Shown: piece by piece, positions 1 through 6,363 of the stretch
Layout of the letters: each line of letters begins with the position of its first letter
How positions within the stretch are numbered: the first letter of the stretch is position 1
Source: RGIG3513 sp045658985
Lineage (GTDB): Bacteria; Bacillota; Clostridia; Oscillospirales; Butyricicoccaceae
Direction: 5' to 3'
Length of the DNA: 64,000 nt
Assembly (NCBI GenBank): GCA_045658985.1
Contig: JAZOWC010000038.1
Coordinates: forward strand, 1 to 64,000
The notes under the pieces: model-generated
Told to the model about the DNA's origin: nothing
What the model saw: the letters and a program-made list of their open reading frames with translations, nothing else
Databases searched by the model: none
Position numbers and translations under genes: made by a program

Positions 1-1
1 T

Positions 2-565
2 ATGGAGTATCTGCTGTTTACCCTGCCTCTTTGGATGCTGATTTACCTTTGGGGCGTGCCGGTGTTGCTGATGGCAGACACTTCGGAAAAACAGACACTG
101 TCCAGTCGGCTGAAAAATTTTGTCAATCCCATGTTTATTTGTACAATTTTGGGCATCGTCATCGGCCTTGTTGGCATTCCCGTGCCCAAATTTGCAGCAA
201 ACGCAATCTCTGCGGCCAGCGGTTGCATGTCCCCGGTAGCGATGCTGCTGACGGGTATGACCATTGCGCAATTCAACCTGAAGGAAGTACTTAATATTAA
301 AAGTGTATATTTGGTTACGGCATTGCGGCTTATTGTATTCCCCCTGCTTTTTCTGGGCATAGCAGCTGTAATCCCTTTGCCGTATACCTTTGCGGCCTGT
401 GCCATTTGCTCCCTCTCGATGCCTTTGGGATTGGACACGATTATCATCCCCAGCGCATTGGGAAGGGATACCCGTGTAGCTTCCGGTATGGCTTTGGTCT
501 CCCACGTTCTTTCCTGCTTGACAATCCCTGCCGTCTTTATGATTTTTGAACACATACTTGCATGA
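2..565 (+). CDS. AEC family (auxin efflux carrier-type) transporter, C-terminal part
   Basis: Membrane permease of the AEC family, whose members export or import small organic acids; the substrate cannot be read from sequence. The visible 187 residues are almost entirely hydrophobic and hold the family's C-terminal half of paired membrane helices, with the small-residue and polar breaks (N-A-I-S near 67-70, L-T-G-M-T near 83-87, S-L-S-M-P-L-G-L-D near 137-145) usual in AEC proteins. Family members are about 300 residues, so the N-terminal third or more lies outside the window and the ATG at position 2 is probably internal. A strong terminator follows at once. Confidence 0.8.
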   Translation: MEYLLFTLPLWMLIYLWGVPVLLMADTSEKQTLSSRLKNFVNPMFICTILGIVIGLVGIPVPKFAANAISAASGCMSPVAMLLTGMTIAQFNLKEVLNIKSVYLVTALRLIVFPLLFLGIAAVIPLPYTFAACAICSLSMPLGLDTIIIPSALGRDTRVASGMALVSHVLSCLTIPAVFMIFEHILA

Positions 566-568
566 GCC

Positions 569-605
569 AAAACTGTGTATTCCCCTCGGAATACACAGTT
601 TTTTT
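569..605 (+). terminator. Rho-independent terminator after the AEC transporter
   Basis: Perfect 13-bp stem (571-583 with 588-600), four-base loop CCTC, then a run of seven T. It starts three bases after the transporter stop codon. Confidence 0.92.
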
Positions 606-625
606 GTTCCTATATTGACACACGC

Positions 626-748
626 GTGAGCGGCAGCCCGATTATTCAGGACGGGAAACTGGTGGGCGCCGTGACGCACGTTTTAGTAAATGATCCGACG
701 AGAGGTTATGGCATATTCATTGAAAATATGCTGGAAGCAGCCGGATAA
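626..748 (+). pseudogene. spoIVB: spoIVB remnant (C-terminal end of SpoIVB S55 peptidase)
   Basis: An open frame ending at the TAA at 746-748 encodes about 40 residues that match the very end of the SpoIVB sporulation peptidase: SGSPI (the motif holding the catalytic serine), then QDGKLVGAVTH, VNDPTRGYG and IFIENML. SpoIVB is normally about 400 residues with PDZ and S55 domains; everything before the serine motif is missing, and the glycine-methionine that normally precedes SGSP is replaced by unrelated codons. There is no start codon or ribosome-binding site. The AEC gene and its terminator sit where the rest should be, so this is a truncated relic, most likely from a recombination that joined the two. 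Identification is by memory of the family motif. Confidence 0.85.
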
Positions 749-754
749 AACTTA

Positions 755-784
755 GGCAGGGGTAATTTGCCCCTGCCATTTTTT
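755..784 (+). terminator. Rho-independent terminator after the spoIVB remnant
   Basis: Stem GGCAGGGG/CCCCTGCC (755-762 with 770-777), seven-base loop, then six T. It lies 7 bases after the remnant's stop, so it is probably the original spoIVB terminator. Confidence 0.88.
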
Positions 785-792
785 GAGTTTTT

Positions 793-801
793 TGATATAA
801 T
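793..801 (+). promoter_or_regulatory. Extended -10 promoter (TGATATAAT)
   Basis: TGATATAAT is a perfect extended -10 element (TGnTATAAT). There is no convincing -35 hexamer at 17 bases. It would start transcription near 808, just before the phosphatidyltransferase gene. Confidence 0.6.
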
Positions 802-835
802 TAGTTTAGATTATTCTCTAAACTCAGGAGGAGAA

Positions 836-1342
836 ATGAAAAAACATTTCGCAAACATAGTAACAAGCATTCGCATCCTTGGCAGTGCGTGTATGCTGTG
901 CTCTTCAGTATTTTCACCCCTGTTTTACTGCACATATCTGCTCTGTGGATTTACGGATATGATAGATGGAACGATTGCGCGGAAAACAAACTCAGCCACA
1001 TCCTTCGGAAGTCAGTTAGATTCTATCGCGGATCTGATTTTTCTGACTGCTGCAAGTATTAAGATTTTACCTGCAATATACATCCCTAACTGGCTATGGT
1101 GCAGTGTTTTGATTGTATTCATCCTAAAAATTATAGATGTTATTTGGAGATATATCCTTGTGCGACTGTTTGTGCTTAAACATACCCTTATGAACAAGCT
1201 CACCGGCGTTCTGTTATTTTTATTGCCGTTTAGTTTGCCATTTGTGGAAATCAAATACAGTGCCGGTATTGTGTGTACAGTTGCTTTCATTTCGGCAATT
1301 CAAGAACTAAAAAATGTTGTCCCTAATGACAATCATTCGTGA
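836..1342 (+). CDS. CDP-alcohol phosphatidyltransferase family protein
   Basis: Integral membrane enzyme that transfers a phosphatidyl group from a CDP-linked donor to an alcohol in phospholipid synthesis (PgsA/PssA superfamily). The family signature is complete: D41-x2-D44-G45-x2-A48-R49-x8-G58-x3-D62-x3-D66 (numbered from this start). Several membrane helices surround it. At 168 residues it is on the short side for the family. The ATG at 836 is chosen because AGGAGG lies at 827-832; an earlier in-frame start at 767 would run through the upstream terminator. The acceptor alcohol is unknown. It stands alone between two terminators, unlike the usual pgsA context. Confidence 0.88.
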   Translation: MKKHFANIVTSIRILGSACMLCSSVFSPLFYCTYLLCGFTDMIDGTIARKTNSATSFGSQLDSIADLIFLTAASIKILPAIYIPNWLWCSVLIVFILKIIDVIWRYILVRLFVLKHTLMNKLTGVLLFLLPFSLPFVEIKYSAGIVCTVAFISAIQELKNVVPNDNHS

Positions 1343-1344
1343 GC

Positions 1345-1371
1345 GGCAGTCCATTTGCCTCTGCCATTTTT
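1345..1371 (+). terminator. Probable weak terminator after the phosphatidyltransferase
   Basis: GGCAG (1345-1349) pairs with CTGCC (1361-1365) and is followed by ATTTTT. The sequence looks like a decayed copy of the terminator at 755-784. Confidence 0.5.
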
Positions 1372-1381
1372 CTCTATTTTA

Positions 1382-1390
1382 TGATATAAT
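1382..1390 (+). promoter_or_regulatory. Extended -10 promoter (TGATATAAT)
   Basis: A second perfect TGATATAAT, 33 bases before the acetyltransferase start codon. No good -35 element is seen. Confidence 0.55.
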
Positions 1391-1422
1391 CATTTTAACA
1401 AAATTAAATCGGCAGGTTCGCT

Positions 1423-1863
1423 ATGGAACTCAAACTGATAGAATTAAACAGTATAACCGATATTTGCAAAACTTATGATGTTTATAAACATTGTATGTTT
1501 ATGCCGACCGAAGATAAGTTTAACAAGAAATGCGATCAATTTATCAATGATAACTCTGTAAAAGTCTTTGCTTGTTTGAGATGCGACATTATTGTTGGCG
1601 TTATTGTTATTTCTTTTGTTGAACAACACGGCATAGAAATATTGGGAATTGCGGTTGAGACATCCGCTCGCAGCAAGGGTATCGGCACTTATATGATCAG
1701 CAGGGTAGTCAGCGATTACGGTTTGCTTTCGGTATATGCAGAAACAGATAAGGATGCTGTGGGATTCTATAGGAAGAACGGCTTTGCCATCAGCGAGATT
1801 CCCCGAAATTATAACGGAGAAACGGTTACTCGCTACAAATGCAAGTTAAACAGTCGCGCATGA
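1423..1863 (+). CDS. GNAT family N-acetyltransferase
   Basis: Acetyl-CoA-dependent acetyltransferase of the GNAT fold; the acceptor is unknown. The acetyl-CoA pyrophosphate-binding loop is visible as R-S-K-G-I-G (about 83-88) after the strand ILGIAV, and the C-terminal motif B region reads VGFYRKNGF (about 112-120), typical of GNAT proteins. Length (146) is normal for the family. The start ATG at 1423 gives the expected short N-terminal beta strand. The gene overlaps nothing and is followed after 14 bases by a small membrane-protein gene with its own AAAGGAG site. Confidence 0.85.
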   Translation: MELKLIELNSITDICKTYDVYKHCMFMPTEDKFNKKCDQFINDNSVKVFACLRCDIIVGVIVISFVEQHGIEILGIAVETSARSKGIGTYMISRVVSDYGLLSVYAETDKDAVGFYRKNGFAISEIPRNYNGETVTRYKCKLNSRA

Positions 1864-1877
1864 AAGGAGTGTATGTA

Positions 1878-2102
1878 ATGGCCAAAAGATACTCCAACAA
1901 ACGGAAATGGTCAGCGAAAGAAGTACAGCAATGGTATAGAGATACGGGTGCCTTTACATACGCAAACCCAAACGATTTGAATATTATTGTCAAGAAACCA
2001 AGCCGTCGGGGACTTACTGTGAATTGGGCCAATCCAAAATCATACCTTCTTCTAGGGGCAATTCTCATTGCTGTTTTTGCTGTCATGTATTTTCTGATCT
2101 AG
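1878..2102 (+). CDS. Small DUF5808-like membrane protein
   Basis: A 74-residue protein of unknown function. Its middle part reads G-A-F-T-Y-A-N-P-N-D, then VKKPSRRGLTVNWANP, which fits the DUF5808 pattern (a tyrosine-asparagine-proline-x-aspartate motif followed by glycine-x-T-x-N-x-A-x-P). The C-terminal 24 residues form one hydrophobic membrane helix. The N-terminus is basic. ATG 1878 is chosen because AAAGGAG (1863-1869) is well spaced before it. It may be co-transcribed with the acetyltransferase. Family assignment is from memory. Confidence 0.65.
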   Translation: MAKRYSNKRKWSAKEVQQWYRDTGAFTYANPNDLNIIVKKPSRRGLTVNWANPKSYLLLGAILIAVFAVMYFLI

Positions 2103-2111
2103 TTTGACAAC

Positions 2112-2136
2112 CACCGATATGGGGACATGATCGGTG
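2112..2136. repeat. Inverted repeat in the gap before the lipoprotein gene
   Basis: CACCGAT (2112-2118) and ATCGGTG (2130-2136) form a perfect stem with an 11-base loop. No T-run follows, so it is not an ordinary terminator. The rest of 2103-2241 shows no gene and no clear promoter. Confidence 0.45.
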
Positions 2137-2241
2137 ACAGACTTTCGCGAGCAAATAGTCCCTATCGTGTGTGTTTAAAAAAGCGAACAAACCGGGACAA
2201 CAGCAGAATTCAAATTACAAAATTAACTTAGGAGCAAGAAT

Positions 2242-2610
2242 ATGAAAAAGATCATGGCAGTGCTGATATTAGCCGGTGTGTTTTTAGCCGGTTGCAGGGA
2301 AGGCGGGCTTGTTGATTATAGCGAGTATATTTTCACCGACGTGATATGGACGAGAGACAATGGGCACGATACAGAAAGACTTATATTACATGCAGACGGT
2401 AACTTCAGCTACTCCTGCGCCTGCGGAAATTCCATAAATGATTCTGACCTATGTGAAAGCTATACATACAACGATAAAACCAAAATGATCAAGCTTGCTT
2501 TTTTGGAATCTACAGAAGAAATGATTACAAATATTGGAATAATTGATGTTTCAGAAGATTTTTTGGAGTTGGATTTCGATGGAGAAATAAGAAGATTTGT
2601 CAAGGAATAA
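2242..2610 (+). CDS. Small secreted lipoprotein of unknown function
   Basis: A 122-residue protein with a lipoprotein signal peptide: MKK, a hydrophobic stretch and the lipobox L-A-G-C with the lipidated cysteine at residue 18. The mature part is acidic and predicted to be mostly beta strand, with a cysteine pair C-A-C in the middle. It is expected to be anchored outside the membrane. AGGAG lies 9 bases before the ATG. No family is recognised. A bidirectional terminator follows. Confidence 0.7.
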   Translation: MKKIMAVLILAGVFLAGCREGGLVDYSEYIFTDVIWTRDNGHDTERLILHADGNFSYSCACGNSINDSDLCESYTYNDKTKMIKLAFLESTEEMITNIGIIDVSEDFLELDFDGEIRRFVKE

Positions 2611-2655
2611 TAAAAAGCAGTCCTTGATTATTATGGGTTATGAATAAGCAACACC

Positions 2656-2694
2656 AAAAATCCCGTATCGGCTTTTGCGGCGATACGGGATTTT
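2656..2694. terminator. Bidirectional terminator
   Basis: A 14-bp stem (AAAATCCCGTATCG and its complement, about 2657-2670 with 2681-2694) around a 10-base loop, with A-runs on one side and T-runs on the other. It serves the converging genes at 2242 and 2709. Confidence 0.88.
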
Positions 2695-2708
2695 GTCTGA
2701 CAGATATT

Positions 2709-2951
2709 CTATTTGAGGTCTTCTCCACAGTAGGGGCAGAATCTTTGATCTAATGTATGCCTGAAAAGAGAGTTTCCGCAATACGGGCATACGTAGAAAA
2801 TCAATCTGAAAATCACAGAAGCAAGCGTGAGTAAAAAGCCTATTCCGGCAAGCGGAAGTATTTCGACTATCGCGCCGATAAGTATAAGGCAAAAACTTAC
2901 CGCTATTGCAGCAAAGAATATATAATTTACTGTTTTAAGTCGTATTTTCAT
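2709..2951 (-). CDS. Small membrane protein with a C-terminal zinc ribbon
   Basis: An 80-residue protein with two hydrophobic helices (about 9-29 and 32-53) followed by a zinc ribbon, C-P-Y-C-G at 55-59 and C-P-Y-C-G at 72-76. The ribbon would face the cytoplasm if the short N-terminus is inside. Function is unknown; small helix-plus-ribbon proteins of this kind are frequent in Clostridia. The start is supported by AAAGGA about 8 bases upstream on this strand. Confidence 0.65.
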   Translation of the reverse strand: MKIRLKTVNYIFFAAIAVSFCLILIGAIVEILPLAGIGFLLTLASVIFRLIFYVCPYCGNSLFRHTLDQRFCPYCGEDLK

Positions 2952-3101
2952 ATGACCGGTCCTTTCTCTAAATATTGAATGTAATTATTTCTGGCTGTAT
3001 GCTTAATATAACACAAATAAACTGAAATCTCAACACCTGAATATCTGCTTTAATAATCGGCTGATCCTTGGAAGTGTTAAACATAGCATAGGTAAGCGTA
3101 T

Positions 3102-3130
3102 TTGCTCTCCCGTATTTAATATGTTATAAT
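3102..3130 (+). promoter_or_regulatory. Sigma-A-type promoter
   Basis: TTGCTC (3102-3107), a 17-base spacer and TATAAT (3125-3130), about 65 bases before the CrtO-like gene. The remaining bases of 2952-3195 show no gene. Confidence 0.65.
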
Positions 3131-3195
3131 TAAAAAACGATAAAGGAAGCAGTTTGCTTTATGTATAATCTTTATTAACCGCTACAGGTGATCGT

Positions 3196-3753
3196 ATGGC
3201 TAAAATAATGAAACTTACCTCATTCTTTGCAATATTAGCGGCGCTGGTTTGCACAGTTTTATATATTTATATCGGAAACGGGCTTTTATTTTCTTTGGCA
3301 ATTACATTCTGGACGACGGCGTACCATTTTTTGATGCGTTTGATTGTTGGACATGTGATAGACGGTATATTACACAATACTGTTGATTATAGACGCAAAT
3401 GGTTCAGGCAAAGCAGATTTGAGAGCATACTCTACAGTAAGCTGAAAGTTAAAAAGTGGAAAACCCGTATGCCGACCTATGCACCGCAAAACTTTGACAG
3501 TCGTGTGCATTCCTGGGATGAGATAGCCGGTGCGATGTGTCAGGCGGAATTGGTGCACGAGGTTATTATTGTACTGAGCTTTTTTCCGATAGCAGTATCC
3601 GTATATTTCGGTGCATTTTGGGTGTTCCTTGTTACCTCTCTGTTGGCTGCCTGTTACGACGGATTGTTTGTTATTATGCAGAGATACAACAGACCGAGGA
3701 TCATCAAACTGATCAACAAATCCTCGGGATCAATATCAACGCCTTACGATTGA
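3196..3753 (+). CDS. CrtO-like (glycosyl-4,4'-diaponeurosporenoate acyltransferase family) membrane protein
   Basis: A 185-residue membrane protein with helices near 7-30, 33-50 and 120-160. The sequence K-V-K-K-W-K-T-R-M-P, then the C-Q-A-E-L-V-H-E segment and the C-terminal Q-R-Y-N-R-P-R, match the pattern of the small family named after staphyloxanthin acyltransferase CrtO. Members are widespread in Firmicutes that make no carotenoid, so the named reaction should not be transferred. No carotenoid gene is nearby. GGTGA lies 4 bases before the ATG. Family assignment is moderate; reaction unknown. Confidence 0.6.
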   Translation: MAKIMKLTSFFAILAALVCTVLYIYIGNGLLFSLAITFWTTAYHFLMRLIVGHVIDGILHNTVDYRRKWFRQSRFESILYSKLKVKKWKTRMPTYAPQNFDSRVHSWDEIAGAMCQAELVHEVIIVLSFFPIAVSVYFGAFWVFLVTSLLAACYDGLFVIMQRYNRPRIIKLINKSSGSISTPYD

Positions 3754-3807
3754 CAATGTTCCCGCGATTTAGTGATAGATTTCAGCCTCGCAGGGGACAA
3801 AGAGGTA

Positions 3808-3836
3808 TTGATTTTGGCGTTTGTGTATGATAGAAT
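3808..3836 (+). promoter_or_regulatory. Sigma-A-type promoter for the pnuC transcript
   Basis: TTGATT (3808-3813), exactly 17 bases, TAGAAT (3831-3836). Predicted transcription start is near 3843, giving a leader of about 106 bases. Confidence 0.72.
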
Positions 3837-3842
3837 AAACAA

Positions 3843-3948
3843 GAAAAGAATAATTATATACTGCCACCGGGTAGTAGAATGTTTGAAGCATTCGTATGTA
3901 CATCGTTAGGTCTTGGAAGATGTGCACACGAATGCTTTTTTGGAGGAT
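3843..3948 (+). promoter_or_regulatory. Putative riboswitch/attenuator leader of pnuC
   Basis: Three ordered structures are visible. First, a 7-bp hairpin TACTGCC-ACCG-GGTAGTA (3859-3876). Second, directly after it, GAATG (3877-3881) can pair with CATTC (3889-3893). Third, CATTC is also part of the left arm of a strong terminator (3887-3941). The second and third cannot form together, which is the layout of a transcription-attenuation switch. The sequence matches no riboswitch class I can recall with confidence; for a PnuC-family transporter the ligand could be a nicotinamide or NAD compound or another vitamin. Confidence 0.6.
3887..3941 (+). terminator. Leader terminator upstream of pnuC
   Basis: An 18-position stem: 3887-3904 pairs with 3919-3936, with one A-C mismatch and one G-U pair; the outer nine pairs are perfect. 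Loop of 14 bases, then six T (3936-3941). The pnuC ribosome-binding site GGAGG begins at 3942, so termination would happen before the gene. Confidence 0.82.
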
Positions 3949-4650
3949 ATGATGTTAAAGTCGATGTTTAATATAAAATATTTTTCGAAAACTGAGATCG
4001 TACTATGGTGCTCGTCGGTTATTCTTATTATTATGTCGTTCTGCATATTTGACAGACAAAACTATTTCACGCTGCTTGCCTCACTGATTGGTGTGACATC
4101 GCTGATTTTTAATGCCAAGGGCAACCCAATCGGACAGTTTTTGATGATCGTGTTCAGTATAATGTACGGGTATATTTCGTATGGGTACTCCTATTATGGA
4201 GAGATGATTACCTATATGGGTATGACAATGCCTATGGCAATTTTTGCGCTGGTTGCTTGGCTGAGGAACCCGTATAAGGGCAACAAAGCCGAAGTAAAGG
4301 TGAATACCATGGGCAGCCTTGAGTGCTTTATAATGTGTATACTGACAGTTGCGGTCACGGTCATCTTTTATTTTATACTGAGCTATTTTGAGACGCCAAA
4401 TATCATTCCAAGTACTTTGTCTGTGACGACGAGTTTTATTGCAGCATATCTGACATTCAGAAGAAGCCAGTATTTTGCCCTTGCATATGCCGCAAATGAC
4501 ATTATACTGATCCTTCTTTGGGTGCTTGCGAGCGTTGCAGATATGAGATACGTCTCGGTTGTAGTGTGCTTTTCTGCGTTTTTGATCAATGATCTGTACG
4601 GATTTTTCAGCTGGCAGAAAATGAAAAAACGCCAGTCTGAAAACAGCTGA
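3949..4650 (+). CDS. pnuC: PnuC family vitamin/nucleoside transporter
   Basis: Membrane transporter of the PnuC family, which takes up nicotinamide riboside or related vitamins (PnuT and PnuX relatives carry thiamine and riboflavin) by facilitated diffusion linked to phosphorylation in the cytoplasm. The protein has seven to eight hydrophobic helices and the family-typical stretch N-A-K-G-N-P-I-G-Q (about 48-56), then the Y-Y-G-E-M-I-T-Y segment and A-W-L-R-N-P. Length of 233 is normal. ATG 3949 and ATG 3952 are both possible after GGAGG (3942-3946); the spacing favours 3952. A start at 3913 would lie inside the terminator hairpin. The substrate is not certain. Confidence 0.82.
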   Translation: MMLKSMFNIKYFSKTEIVLWCSSVILIIMSFCIFDRQNYFTLLASLIGVTSLIFNAKGNPIGQFLMIVFSIMYGYISYGYSYYGEMITYMGMTMPMAIFALVAWLRNPYKGNKAEVKVNTMGSLECFIMCILTVAVTVIFYFILSYFETPNIIPSTLSVTTSFIAAYLTFRRSQYFALAYAANDIILILLWVLASVADMRYVSVVVCFSAFLINDLYGFFSWQKMKKRQSENS

Positions 4651-4674
4651 TTTGATATAATGATTATAAAAACA

Positions 4675-4703
4675 AAAATGCAGGGGTTGTGCCCCTGCAT
4701 TTT
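4675..4703. terminator. Bidirectional terminator between pnuC and the MFS gene
   Basis: A perfect 12-bp stem AAAATGCAGGGG/CCCCTGCATTTT (4675-4686 with 4692-4703) and a five-base loop, between two converging genes. Confidence 0.9.
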
Positions 4704-4713
4704 GTATATATGA

Positions 4714-5937
4714 TTACGGTTTGCGGATAAAGAGATTGAGTATCATAGCTACGAACGTCAGGCACAGCAGCATAATGAACGGTGCGCTGTAGCCGCCTGT
4801 GATCTCGAGTATCTTGTTGGACAGTGTAGCAATCAGTGAGCCGCCCATAACAGTGAAGGTCATCAGTGCCATATTGGTGGAGAAGTATTTCATACCAAAG
4901 AATGATGATGTGAATGCCGCAGTTATGGTGGGGCAGGATCCATAGGAGATACCCGTCAGGCACAGACCGACGATACAGAGGGGGAGAGACTTGGCGGATA
5001 CTGCAAGCAGTGTCATTATCGCGGCCAGGATGGTTAACGTATTGGCGCAGAGCATAGTCCTGCGGCGGCCGATAGCATCAAACACGGCGCCTGTGATAAT
5101 TCTGCCAAGTCCGTTGCAAACGGAGAGCACACCAACGAGGGAGACAGCAAGGGACTCGGGAGCATCAACCGAAAGAGCGAGGTCTTTGGCAAAGCTGATT
5201 ACCGAGCTGCCGACAGCGGCGAGAAAGCTGATGCATACAAAAGCCATCCAGAATGACGGTCTGCACAGCATCTGCAGGGATGTAAAATCGCGGTGATCAA
5301 AATCCTCTTTTTTTGTAGCTGAGGAGCGCTTTGGCTGAGGCAGCAGGGTGCTTGAATCAGGCTTTTTGAGTAGCAGGGCAGACATAACGATAAACATACA
5401 GATAGCGACGCCAAGAATAATGAACGTGGTGCGCCAACCCAGCGAGCTTTTGAACATTGAATCAGCGGCATTGCCCAGTACCAATGCAGAAGCGCCGAAT
5501 CCCATCATCAGACAGCCGAAGCAGAGTCCTTTTTTGTCGGGGAACCACGCGCTGACAGTTGCGATAACTACGTTGTAGGCGATACCGATACCTATGCCTG
5601 CAAGAATGCCATAACTGATATACAGCATCCAGATTGCGTCTGTACGTATTGCGGAGGTCAGTACAAATCCTATTGCAGATAAGATACCCGATATAAACAG
5701 CGCCGTACGGTGACCTGCTCGTTTTGAGATTTGAGCGCCAAGCAGACCGCCTATGCAGAAGAATGTCATAGCGATGGTAAAGTTCAGCGCAAGCTGTGAC
5801 GGACTCCATCCGAACTCAAGAGACAGGGGAGCTTTGAGGATAGACCATGCGTACAGCACACCTGCAAAAAGCATTGATATTACACCGATCGGAAGATATA
5901 GCCAGCGTACTTGTGTGTTGGGGATAGTTTTGTTCAT
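4714..5937 (-). CDS. MFS transporter, OFA (oxalate/formate antiporter) family
   Basis: A 407-residue protein with twelve predicted membrane helices in two halves joined by a basic cytoplasmic loop. The N-terminal features (an R-W-x-Y segment, then G-V-L-Y-A-W-S-I-L-K and E-F-G-W) are typical of the OFA group, whose members exchange oxalate, formate, lactate or other monocarboxylates. The substrate here is unknown. The ATG at 5937 is chosen over an earlier in-frame codon because GGAG lies 8 bases before it and the protein then begins at the conserved N-terminus. It has its own promoter and is divergent from the DUF1292 gene. Confidence 0.85.
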   Translation of the reverse strand: MNKTIPNTQVRWLYLPIGVISMLFAGVLYAWSILKAPLSLEFGWSPSQLALNFTIAMTFFCIGGLLGAQISKRAGHRTALFISGILSAIGFVLTSAIRTDAIWMLYISYGILAGIGIGIAYNVVIATVSAWFPDKKGLCFGCLMMGFGASALVLGNAADSMFKSSLGWRTTFIILGVAICMFIVMSALLLKKPDSSTLLPQPKRSSATKKEDFDHRDFTSLQMLCRPSFWMAFVCISFLAAVGSSVISFAKDLALSVDAPESLAVSLVGVLSVCNGLGRIITGAVFDAIGRRRTMLCANTLTILAAIMTLLAVSAKSLPLCIVGLCLTGISYGSCPTITAAFTSSFFGMKYFSTNMALMTFTVMGGSLIATLSNKILEITGGYSAPFIMLLCLTFVAMILNLFIRKP

Positions 5938-5971
5938 TACACCAACTCCATATAGACATAAAAGTGTTAAT

Positions 5972-6000
5972 ATTTTACATTTTTTTGAGCCATAAGTCAA
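5972..6000 (-). promoter_or_regulatory. Sigma-A-type promoter of the MFS gene
   Basis: On the minus strand: TTGACT (6000-5995), 17 bases, TAAAAT (5977-5972). The start codon follows about 35 bases downstream. Confidence 0.7.
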
Positions 6001-6034
6001 GGGATAAGTAAAATTGATATGTTTACACTTCTGC

Positions 6035-6063
6035 TTGCGCTTTTGAGGCGGGATTGATATAAT
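6035..6063 (+). promoter_or_regulatory. Promoter of the DUF1292 gene
   Basis: TTGCGC (6035-6040), 17 bases, TATAAT (6058-6063), with TGA before the -10 giving the extended TGATATAAT form. The start codon is 34 bases downstream. Confidence 0.65.
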
Positions 6064-6097
6064 GAATACATAATATAAAGAAAGTAGGAGTAGACAG

Positions 6098-6340
6098 ATG
6101 GAAGAAAATAACAAGATGACTCTGGAGTTTGAGGACGGAGAAATACTCGAATTGGACGTTATGGGCCTTTTTGACGTTAAAGGAGTCGATTATATTGCTC
6201 TTTTGCATCAAGAGACCGACGACGTGTATCTCTATCGCTACGTAGCAAACGGCGACAGTTTCGAGCTCGAAGACATCCCCGAAAAAGATTATAAAGCGGT
6301 AGAAAAGGTCTTTCTCGAGATTAACAACGGCAAAGAATAA
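6098..6340 (+). CDS. DUF1292 domain-containing protein
   Basis: An acidic 80-residue cytoplasmic protein of the DUF1292 family, common in Firmicutes, where it often lies near yrzL/ruvX-type genes; its role is unknown. The family pattern is a run of short beta strands: an F-E-D-G-E turn, a central Y-I-A-L-L strand and D-D-V-Y-L-Y-R-Y. AGTAGGAG precedes the ATG by about 6 bases. It has its own promoter and is followed after 23 bases by the P-loop gene, so the two may share a transcript. Confidence 0.82.
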   Translation: MEENNKMTLEFEDGEILELDVMGLFDVKGVDYIALLHQETDDVYLYRYVANGDSFELEDIPEKDYKAVEKVFLEINNGKE

Positions 6341-6363
6341 TTATTGCCTGCCGGTGACCGAGC

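Noticed and set aside
615..620. TTGACA hexamer before the spoIVB remnant
   Set aside because: No -10 element at 16-18 bases, and nothing complete is encoded behind it.
1839..1877. Earlier start for the DUF5808-like gene, inside the acetyltransferase gene
   Set aside because: The AAAGGAG site at 1863-1869 fits the ATG at 1878, and the added residues are not part of the family pattern.
3754..3807. Possible small gene between the CrtO-like gene and the pnuC promoter
   Set aside because: No start codon with a ribosome-binding site and no recognisable product.
4653..4661. TGATATAAT extended -10 after the pnuC stop codon
   Set aside because: It points at a terminator and at a gene on the opposite strand; no plus-strand gene follows. 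Probably chance in AT-rich sequence.
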